Of a stretch of 13,078 nt of DNA, positions 7,139 through 12,449 are shown one piece after another. The first letter of the stretch is position 1, and each line of letters opens with the position of its first letter. Location: assembly GCA_016186375.1 (NCBI GenBank), contig JACPLS010000099.1, positions 1 through 13,078 on the forward strand. The letters run 5' to 3'. Position numbers and translations under genes: made by a program. The notes below the pieces were generated by a model. It had not been told where the DNA came from and did not search any database. It worked only from the letters and a program-made list of their open reading frames with translations. This stretch comes from Candidatus Pacearchaeota archaeon (GTDB lineage: Archaea; Nanobdellota; Nanobdellia; Pacearchaeales; GW2011-AR1).

Positions 7139-7972
7139 TTACTTAATCTTTCCTTCTTGCCAATCTCTAAGAACGATTCTTGCTATTCTATCAACATCAA
7201 CATTTCCACCATTTTTATATAGTTTCCTTCTTTTGCCCAGATTATCTAAGAATATTTCTACATCTCCTTCTGTTTCTATTTTATAATATCTTTCAAATAG
7301 ACCTGGATTTTTTTGAAAAATTCCCAAAACAATAAAATCTGGATTTCTTACTTTATCATAGGTTTTAACACCAATCTCTGCATGTTTTTTAAGGTCAATA
7401 GAAGAAATATTTGCATTTTCTTTACTCGGAATAACTCCCGGAGTATCTAAAATGAGAATATCTTTATTGAATCTAATTTTTTGGATTCCTTTGCTAAATC
7501 CTGCTTCAGGTGAAGTTCTGGCTCTTGACCCGCCAGCCAACAAGTTAATCAAAGCACTTTTACCTGTATTGGGATAACCAATAACACCAACATGGGCTTT
7601 GGAGTGTTTAACTCCAAATCGTTTGACTTCAATTTTAATTCTTTCTCTTAATTTTCCAAGACCAATACGTTTACTGCAAGAAAAAATAACATATGGCCAG
7701 AGTGATGAGAGCGCAGGATTTTTTTGTAAATTATATATATCAACTAAATCTGTTTTATTAATCACATTTATTAAAAATTTTCCCTGTGTTTTTATCAATT
7801 TCTCAAGCTCCAAGTTTCTTGTTTCTTGTAAAAAACGTGCATCTAAAACCTGTAAAATTATATCAGAGATTCTGATAACCTCATTTACTAATTTAGGAAA
7901 TGCTATTCGATGCTGATTATGAGAATCTGTTGGTCCATGCTTCCTCATGGAATAAGTTGCTCTTCCAGCCAT
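7139..7972 (-). CDS. Circularly permuted GTPase, YlqF/YawG family
   Basis: The G motifs are in permuted order: NKTD (G4, 72-75), SCSKRIGL (G5-like, 98-105), GYPNTGKS (G1/Walker A, 132-139), then DTPG (G3, 176-179). This order defines the YlqF/RbgA/YawG group, whose studied members assist assembly of the large ribosomal subunit. The G2 region AGFSKG has serine (160) where threonine is usual. The C-terminal part, ending VDRIARIVLRDWQEGKIK, matches the family's conserved tail. The length of 277 is near bacterial YlqF. The first ATG is used; a second Met at residue 9 is possible. TTCTTAAACT about 24 bases upstream may be the promoter, and tRNA-Gly lies just upstream on the same strand. The ribosome role is inferred from the family. 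Confidence 0.92.
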   Translation of the reverse strand: MAGRATYSMRKHGPTDSHNQHRIAFPKLVNEVIRISDIILQVLDARFLQETRNLELEKLIKTQGKFLINVINKTDLVDIYNLQKNPALSSLWPYVIFSCSKRIGLGKLRERIKIEVKRFGVKHSKAHVGVIGYPNTGKSALINLLAGGSRARTSPEAGFSKGIQKIRFNKDILILDTPGVIPSKENANISSIDLKKHAEIGVKTYDKVRNPDFIVLGIFQKNPGLFERYYKIETEGDVEIFLDNLGKRRKLYKNGGNVDVDRIARIVLRDWQEGKIK

Positions 7973-7990
7973 ACAAGAAAATATATCCAG

Positions 7991-8000
7991 AGTTTAAGAA
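7991..8000 (-). promoter_or_regulatory. TATA-like box of the GTPase gene
   Basis: The minus strand reads TTCTTAAACT, centred about 24 bases before the ATG at 7972. Confidence 0.4.
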
Positions 8001-8067
8001 TATTTGTACTCAAATGATTTGTTTATTCATTGATAAGAAAATAGTGGATAATAGAAGTAACGATCAA

Positions 8068-8139
8068 TGCGATTATCGGGAATTGAACCCGACTCTCCTC
8101 GTTGGCAACGAGGCGTTCTAACCGATGAACTATAATCGC
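8068..8139 (-). tRNA. tRNA-Gly (anticodon GCC)
   Basis: A complete 72-base cloverleaf on the minus strand. Acceptor GCGATTA pairs with TAATCGC; D stem GTTC/GAAC; anticodon stem CCTCG/CGAGG with loop TTGCCAA (anticodon GCC at 8106-8104); T stem TCGGG/CCCGA with loop TTCAATT; discriminator A at 8068. All stems pair fully. No intron, and CCA is not encoded. A TATA-like box lies about 29 bases upstream. Confidence 0.96.
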
Positions 8140-8163
8140 ACAATCATTAACTTAATTCTTTGG

Positions 8164-8174
8164 TTTTTATATTT
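8164..8174 (-). promoter_or_regulatory. TATA-like box of tRNA-Gly
   Basis: The minus strand reads AAATATAAAAA, centred about 29 bases before the tRNA 5' end at 8139. Confidence 0.5.
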
Positions 8175-8251
8175 ATGGATAATTCTCAATATTGTAGTGT
8201 TTTTTGGAATTATCAATCACGAAAATATTGAATATCTTAGTGTAATTATAA

Positions 8252-8470
8252 TTAAAGTCCAGGATATCTTTTAAGAAATTGTTCACAAATTTCAATTAGT
8301 ATCGGCTGAATTTTCTCCTTAAAAACTGTAAATTCATCTGGGCTGTATTTGATAATTGCTAAATCTTCTATTTTCTCCTTGCTTTTGAAAAAATTATTTT
8401 CATTTAAGAGCTTAAGATTATTTGAAATTAAATTATTAAGATCTTTATTGATGAGAGAAGAGCTTGCTAT
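8252..8470 (-). pseudogene. Probable 3' remnant of an unrecognised protein gene
   Basis: On the minus strand, 72 open codons run from just after an in-frame TAA (8471-8473) to the TAA at 8252-8254. They contain no ATG, GTG or TTG near the 5' side. The predicted peptide looks protein-like, with SPDEFTVFKEKIQPILIEI and a tail EQFLKRYPGL. The same frame stays open for 19 codons upstream of the TAA, ending LLLFDGIGN, and is closed by a TAG at 8531-8533 inside the inverted repeat. This suggests a decayed gene interrupted by at least one stop. The family is not recognised. Chance openness in AT-rich sequence is the alternative. Confidence 0.35.
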
Positions 8471-8522
8471 TTAGTTTCCAATACCGTCAAAAAGTAGCAG
8501 TTTTAGAAATAGGTTATGTTTT

Positions 8523-8548
8523 AAAAAGTGCTAAAAAAAGCACTTTTT
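8523..8548. repeat. Perfect 10-bp inverted repeat with A6 loop
   Basis: AAAAAGTGCT (8523-8532) and AGCACTTTTT (8539-8548) are exact reverse complements around AAAAAA. On the plus strand the stem ends in a T6 run, so it could act as a hairpin terminator. It sits between the gene remnant and tRNA-Val. Confidence 0.6.
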
Positions 8549-8622
8549 TGGAATAAGGTTAAAGAAATTTTTTAATAAATTAATTATGTTATAGTTGGTG
8601 ATATACCTTTAAAGCAGGGAAG

Positions 8623-8631
8623 TTTTAAAAA
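8623..8631 (+). promoter_or_regulatory. TATA-like box of tRNA-Val
   Basis: Sequence TTTTAAAAA, centred 28 bases before the tRNA 5' end at 8655. Confidence 0.5.
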
Positions 8632-8654
8632 GCGTTGTTGTTTTTTAAATTTGA

Positions 8655-8725
8655 GGCCCTGTAGTCTAATGGTAAAACAACTCCCTTACGCGGAGTGGTC
8701 CCAAGTTCGATTCTTGGCAGGGCCA
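8655..8725 (+). tRNA. tRNA-Val (anticodon UAC)
   Basis: A 71-base cloverleaf. Acceptor GGCCCTG pairs with CAGGGCC; D arm GTCT-AATGGTA-AAAC; anticodon stem ACTCC/GGAGT with loop CTTACGC (anticodon TAC at 8687-8689); variable loop GGTC; T stem CCAAG/CTTGG with loop TTCGATT; discriminator A; no encoded CCA. The D stem has one C-A mismatch (8666 with 8676); the other stems pair fully. The cognate synthetase lies about 4.4 kb away, with no sign of a functional link. Confidence 0.95.
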
Positions 8726-8887
8726 TAACCTTAATGAGAGGTTAACAAGGAACTATTAAGTTAATAGAATCTTTTTGGTCTATATTTTTATACCGTGCAT
8801 TCAGAAGTTTGATTCTCATACTGCCCATTCTTATAAATATTTTAAAACTTCTTTTCTATAATTTAACATAAATAAAGAATAAATTAT

Positions 8888-9613
8888 TTACAAACTTGCT
8901 TCTATTGCCTGTTGGAAAACGTTGAAAGGTTGTGCTCCGGATATTGGGATTGTTGAGCCATCACTACTTACAACAACAATGTAGGGAGTTCCTTGTCCTC
9001 CTGCGGCTGTGGCTTCTGCTAAATCTTTTTGAACTGCACTGCTCATTTCTTCAGAATCTAGACAGCTATCTATATTGTAACCTAGGTCTTTAGCCCATTG
9101 CTTTAGAGTTGTCGTACTTAGAGAACCTTGGTTCTCAAAGATTTGATCATGGTATACCCAATAAGCATCGTCCCCACCCTGCTTTCTTACGCATCTTGAA
9201 GCTTCAGCAGCTGGTTGAGCCATGGGATGTATACTTGTCAATGGAAAATCCTTGAAAACAAGTTTAACTTTGCCAGTATCTATATATTGTGTTTTTATTG
9301 ATGCTAAAGCATTCGAATAAAATCTTCCGCAGAATGGACACTGAAAGTCTGAATATTCTATAATCGTTACAGGCGCGTTAGAATCTCCTAAAATCGGTGC
9401 ATCTCCCATGTTAACTTTAACTTGAGAAAGTTGAGTTGGTAAAGCAGTAGGTGTAGTAGGAGCAATTAAATTTCCGGTCGGGCTTCCGCCTCCATCTCTA
9501 AAAGCAACAAATCCGATAATGACAACAAGCGCTAAAAGTAAGAAAGTAGAATACTTCCATAAGGAATCTTTCCTTAATGTTATTGTTCCGCTATTTGAAT
9601 TTTTTTCACTCAT
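8888..9613 (-). CDS. Membrane-anchored DsbA-like thiol oxidoreductase
   Basis: Residues 1-20 are a polar N-terminus, followed by one membrane span (about 22-38) that probably anchors the protein facing outward, then a linker rich in Pro, Thr and Ser. The thioredoxin-fold domain starts near 68. It has the CPFC active site (92-95) in EYSDFQCPFCGRFY and the cis-proline GTPY (208-211). Cys141 and Cys184 lie in the inserted helical domain and may form a structural disulfide as in BdbD-like proteins. The family forms or isomerises disulfides in exported proteins. It has a strong Shine-Dalgarno, AAAGGAGGT at 9618-9626, four bases before the ATG. The start overlaps the upstream membrane-protein gene by 8 bases, so it is the last gene of an operon. 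Confidence 0.93.
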   Translation of the reverse strand: MSEKNSNSGTITLRKDSLWKYSTFLLLALVVIIGFVAFRDGGGSPTGNLIAPTTPTALPTQLSQVKVNMGDAPILGDSNAPVTIIEYSDFQCPFCGRFYSNALASIKTQYIDTGKVKLVFKDFPLTSIHPMAQPAAEASRCVRKQGGDDAYWVYHDQIFENQGSLSTTTLKQWAKDLGYNIDSCLDSEEMSSAVQKDLAEATAAGGQGTPYIVVVSSDGSTIPISGAQPFNVFQQAIEASL

Positions 9614-10172
9614 TTTTACCTCCTTTCAATTCTATTGAACATGAATTTCCATTGCTGATTTTATCAGTTATTTTGACAACGGAAAATCCTAAGATTGCAA
9701 TTGAAATAAGAGAAATTTCTAATCCTTTGAAAGGCAGAAAATTTACAGCGATTACACCAAAACCGAGAGCAGACAAAATGCCCATTTCGCACGCAGCGCA
9801 ACCAGGAGCAAAGACTCCAAGAAAAACCCCAAGAGTTGCTAGGATTCCCGTGCTTTTTTTATCCATAGATTTTACAGACATTTTTGTCCTATAAAAAACT
9901 AAACTAAAAAACATTCCAAGAAGAACACTTATTAAAATCAAGCTCACATATGAATCCAATGCAATCGTATTTACAAAACCTAAAGATAAATTAACAAACA
10001 TTTTTGAACTTTCAAAAAGACCTTTAAGCGAGTAAACAGATAAGATAGTTTTCCAGCTCGCAATGAGAACATTAGCTGAATAAAAAAACAATGCAACTAT
10101 AACTGCAAATAACAAGTATCTTGTTTTACTAAACACGTCTTTCCATGTTTTAATTTTTTCTTTAAATTTCAT
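9606..10172 (-). CDS. Polytopic membrane protein with a CxxC motif
   Basis: The preferred start is the ATG at 10172 (188 residues), four bases after the DUF3179 stop; earlier in-frame ATGs at 10190 and 10217 would overlap that gene. A basic N-terminus precedes about five to six hydrophobic segments. Near the middle of the second half is APGCAACEMGILSALGF, with cysteines at 125 and 128 at a likely membrane boundary. The end, after a further span, is hydrophilic. I do not recognise the family. The CxxC between spans and the tight coupling to the DsbA-like gene suggest a membrane thiol relay or redox partner, somewhat like DsbB, VKOR or CcdA in concept; no sequence match to these is claimed. Confidence 0.8.
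   Translation of the reverse strand: MKFKEKIKTWKDVFSKTRYLLFAVIVALFFYSANVLIASWKTILSVYSLKGLFESSKMFVNLSLGFVNTIALDSYVSLILISVLLGMFFSLVFYRTKMSVKSMDKKSTGILATLGVFLGVFAPGCAACEMGILSALGFGVIAVNFLPFKGLEISLISIAILGFSVVKITDKISNGNSCSIELKGGKNE
9618..9626 (-). promoter_or_regulatory. Strong Shine-Dalgarno site of the DsbA-like gene
   Basis: The minus strand reads AAAGGAGGT, four bases before the ATG at 9613. It lies inside the 3' end of the upstream gene and is the only near-perfect ribosome-binding site seen in the window, as expected for an internal operon gene. Confidence 0.85.
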
Positions 10173-10176
10173 TTTC

Positions 10177-11212
10177 TCACTTAAATCCATAAAGCTTTGT
10201 TTCAGGATGAAAAGCATACCACGCGAACCAAAAGTCTCTTTCTTTAACTATTTCGTCGCCTGTTTCGAGATTTGAAATTTTAACGATACCATCGTCATTG
10301 CGTTCAATTTTTACCCTAACTCCTCCAATTTTATCTTCTATTGTCTTTTCTTTGATTAAGTCTTCTTCCTTGTACGCTTTGTAAGTACCATCAACTTCAA
10401 TTCCAAACACGACTGTTTTTGGATGAATTCTATCATCCTGAGCGTTAACGTCAAATATTAAGAAGCTGTCTTCATAATAACTTCCGTATGGGTCTTTTCC
10501 ATATTGTCTTGAGAATCCAGTATCTTGACTTAGAACCTCTGAATTTGGATGACCAGATTTCCAGTCTCTCCAAACAACTGTATCTATAGAAATTTCTTTT
10601 AATTCTTGCCCTGTAAGTTCTCCAACAATTGCCTTTCCGTCAATCTGCTGCCAATATGTATCTGTTTTTTCATCATACATAACAAGATTTGAATTGAATA
10701 GTTTTCCAGAAGTGCCGAATCTTGTTTCAATTTTTTCTCCATTTACTTCTATCTTTCTTTCGTAAGCAATTCCACTTCCACAAAGAGGGCAATAAGTAAT
10801 AAGAATTGGATTCCCTGCGATGTTGTCATTTGCAATTTCATGCCAGACAAGTATTTGCAAAGGATAAATTTTTTCAACGCTCTTGTAAGTTAAAGCAAGA
10901 ACAAGTTCGTTATCTTCAATCCATTCATCTGCTTCTTTAATAGAAACAAATTTTTTTATTTTCTTCAGCCAGAGCAGGTATTCCTCTGTCAACTCCAATT
11001 CCGCCTTTGGGAGGTCCTCCAGACTTAATTTCATCCGGATTAATTAAATATTTAGTTCCATCTGGCAAGGTTTTTATTTCTGGATTATTGCTTTCATAAT
11101 TTATTGTTTCTTTCATCTTATTATCTGAAATGAAATTTAGTATTATAAAAACAGTTATTACTACAATAATCAAAATTCCAAATATCCAGTAATGTTTGTT
11201 TGACTTCTTCAT
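10177..11212 (-). CDS. DUF3179 protein, reading frame broken at an A7 run
   Basis: Two overlapping minus-strand frames together encode one protein. The upstream frame (11212 to 10937) gives a basic start, a membrane span (about 8-28) and TLPDGTKYLINPDEIKSGGP; the downstream frame (to 10177) gives the rest. Both conform to DUF3179, where these parts are continuous. Dropping one A from the A7 run at 10951-10957 (T7 on the plus strand) yields a 344-residue protein reading ENKKFVSIKEADEW across the junction. Key later parts: LVWHEIAND (121-129), TYCPLCGSGIAY with cysteines 141 and 144, FGTSGKLFNSNLVMYD (165-180) and WRDWKSGHPNSEVLSQDTG (214-232). Biochemical function is unknown; it is probably anchored and faces outward. 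A sequencing error, programmed +1 frameshift or recent mutation could explain the break. Confidence 0.88.
10951..10957 (-). other. A7 run at the frameshift point in the DUF3179 gene
   Basis: Seven A on the coding strand follow codon AAT. Reading six A instead restores the frame; as written, the upstream frame stops at 10937-10939. Confidence 0.8.
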
Positions 11213-11227
11213 TATTCTATTAAATAT

Positions 11228-11329
11228 TTACTTCTTCTTTTTCTTTGCCTTAACTGGCTTCATCTTCTGTCCGCAGCATATTCCGGCTTTGTCGGAAGTT
11301 GAACCGCACATTTCGCATTTGTATTTCAT
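11228..11329 (-). CDS. 33-residue zinc-ribbon mini-protein
   Basis: The frame reads MKYKCEMCGSTSDKAG, then ICCGQKMKPV, then a lysine-rich tail. The pattern CxxCG...GxCCGxxM is a one-knuckle zinc site known from very small archaeal and bacterial proteins; candidate ligands are Cys5, Cys8 and Cys18/Cys19. It ends 15 bases before the DUF3179 start, so it is probably the first gene of the redox operon. A TATA box TATATATT (about 11363-11370) lies upstream, and GGAG is present 10 bases before the ATG. Function is unknown; metal binding or regulation is possible. Confidence 0.75.
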   Translation of the reverse strand: MKYKCEMCGSTSDKAGICCGQKMKPVKAKKKKK

Positions 11330-11362
11330 TTTATAATATCTCCAAATTTAGATTGTTTTTTC

Positions 11363-11370
11363 AATATATA
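11363..11370 (-). promoter_or_regulatory. TATA box of the zinc-ribbon/DUF3179/DsbA operon
   Basis: The minus strand reads TATATATT, centred about 38 bases before the first ATG (11329). This allows a leader of roughly 12 bases. Confidence 0.45.
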
Positions 11371-11460
11371 AGTTGTCCGTAATCCGAGTTATCTTTTTAA
11401 TAATTAATTTTCGAGGACTTTTTGGCTGTAAGCAAGCATATTTTTTTAAGACAATTTTGA

Positions 11461-11586
11461 ATGTCTAAAGATTTTTACTTCATTATCGTAATTATAGACA
11501 ATTTACTTGATTGTGCTGCTTTATTTGTTATTCTTGCAGTATATACTTTATATCTTCTTAAGAAAAATAAAGAGCCAAGTAGATAA
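11461..11586 (+). CDS. 41-residue single-span membrane mini-protein
   Basis: The frame begins MSKDFYFIIVIIDNLLDCAA, continues with a hydrophobic stretch (roughly residues 17-33) and ends LKKNKEPSR. One membrane segment with a positive C-terminal tail suggests C-in topology. No homologue is recognised. It ends 45 bases before the conserved CxxC protein on the same strand, but that gene has its own TATA-like box. No clear promoter at the usual distance or Shine-Dalgarno is seen for this frame. AT-rich sequence can make hydrophobic frames by chance, which keeps confidence moderate. Confidence 0.42.
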   Translation: MSKDFYFIIVIIDNLLDCAALFVILAVYTLYLLKKNKEPSR

Positions 11587-11600
11587 CAAAGTTTACTCTA

Positions 11601-11611
11601 AATTTTTAAAG
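11601..11611 (+). promoter_or_regulatory. TATA-like box of the CxxC hypothetical gene
   Basis: Sequence AATTTTTAAAG, centred about 26 bases before the ATG at 11632. It predicts a leaderless mRNA. Confidence 0.5.
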
Positions 11612-11631
11612 CAAAAAAACCTAATAGAGAG

Positions 11632-11982
11632 ATGAAATCATTAATTTTTGTATATAACGCGGATTCAGGAATATTTAATTCACTTAGTGACACTGCCCAT
11701 AAGATCGTTTCTCCTTCGAAATATCAATGCAATCTTTGTAAAATTACTTATGGAATAATTAACGAGAAAGATGAATGGAAATCATTTATTTTAGGATTGC
11801 CCTATAGAATAAATTTCTTGCATAGAAATGAATTCAATAAGAAATATCCTAATGTTAAAGAGAAGCTACCTGCAGTCTTTGAAAAGCACGCTGAAAGACT
11901 GAAATTGTTGATATCTGCCGCAAAAATTAATAAGGCTAAAAACCTGAGAGAATTAAAATCTCTCGTCAGAAGTTCTATTTGA
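11632..11982 (+). CDS. Conserved hypothetical protein with CxxC motif
   Basis: 116 residues. The N-terminus reads MKSLIFVYNADSGIFNSLSD, then AHKIVSPSKYQCNLCKITYG with Cys33 and Cys36, then a tryptophan/aromatic segment (EWKSFI) and LPYRINFLHRNEF. The pattern YNADSG...Y-x-C-x-L-C-x-x-TYG...FLHR-x-EF looks like a widespread uncharacterised family of bacteria and archaea; I recall it by pattern only. No signal peptide or membrane span is seen, so it is probably cytoplasmic. The CxxC may bind metal or be redox-active. It is convergent with the YCII gene and has its own leaderless promoter. Confidence 0.85.
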   Translation: MKSLIFVYNADSGIFNSLSDTAHKIVSPSKYQCNLCKITYGIINEKDEWKSFILGLPYRINFLHRNEFNKKYPNVKEKLPAVFEKHAERLKLLISAAKINKAKNLRELKSLVRSSI

Positions 11983-12078
11983 TTATTAGAAGTCTTTAAA
12001 GAAAGGTTTTATGTGCACTTGCTATCTAAATGAAGTTGGGCAAATGGATTTAACATCTTTGAAATATCTAATAAAACA

Positions 12079-12417
12079 TCATTGCCCAGGCATGGGCATA
12101 CATTCGTAAATTTCAATTTCACAAGAATTATCTAATTCAAAGTGAGGATGATCTTTCACCATCTTCTGTGCATCACCTATTGATTCTGCCTGTAAAACTG
12201 AATATCCGACAACATTTTTATCGCTTGGTATAACTCCCGATTTTACAATTTTTTGAGCGTTGCCCAACGGAGTACCCATATCAACTAAACCAGACCCGCA
12301 TTTCTTTGCCCATTCCATCCACTTCTCCATGCCCTTTTTATGATCTTCAGAAGACATATTTTTTCCAATCTCATCAAAATTAGCCGACGAATAATAGATG
12401 ACAATAAATTTCTTCAT
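12079..12417 (-). CDS. YCII-related domain protein
   Basis: 112 residues from the ATG at 12417. It begins MKKFIVIYYSS, has MEKWMEWAKKCGSGLVDMG (30-48) and PLG (50-52), then VGYSVLQAES (70-79), DHPHF (89-93) and ends ECMPMPGQ. This order matches small YCII/DGPF-type ferredoxin-like-fold proteins, of which few have a known role. An upstream ATG at 12432 is less likely because a TATA-like box at 12437-12449 is centred 26 bases before 12417, so 12432 would precede the transcription start. The box overlaps the stop of the upstream CcdA-like gene. The gene may be transcribed alone or with CcdA. Confidence 0.85.
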   Translation of the reverse strand: MKKFIVIYYSSANFDEIGKNMSSEDHKKGMEKWMEWAKKCGSGLVDMGTPLGNAQKIVKSGVIPSDKNVVGYSVLQAESIGDAQKMVKDHPHFELDNSCEIEIYECMPMPGQ

Positions 12418-12436
12418 CAGGCTACATAACATGACT

Positions 12437-12449
12437 GATTTAAATACTT
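12437..12449 (-). promoter_or_regulatory. TATA-like box of the YCII gene
   Basis: The minus strand contains GTATTTAAATCA, centred 26 bases before the ATG at 12417. It overlaps the stop codon of the CcdA-like gene and decides the start choice. Confidence 0.5.

Larger units (their letters stand above)
8140..8654. other. Non-genic stretch between two tRNAs
   Basis: This 515-base stretch holds the tRNA-Gly promoter, a gene remnant (8252-8470), the inverted repeat at 8523-8548 and the tRNA-Val promoter. No intact gene was found on either strand. Confidence 0.6.

Noticed and set aside
8742..8828. Minus-strand 28-codon frame starting MGSMRIKLLNAR downstream of DsbA
   Set aside because: Too short, with no motif; an AT-rich box upstream is not decisive.
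10173..10217. Longer starts (ATG at 10217 or 10190) for the CxxC membrane protein
   Set aside because: They would overlap the conserved end of DUF3179; ATG at 10172, four bases after that stop, fits operon spacing.
12011..12109. Plus-strand 32-codon frame starting MCTCYLNEVG
   Set aside because: It overlaps the 3' end of the YCII gene antisense and lacks a promoter at the expected distance; the final part mirrors that gene.
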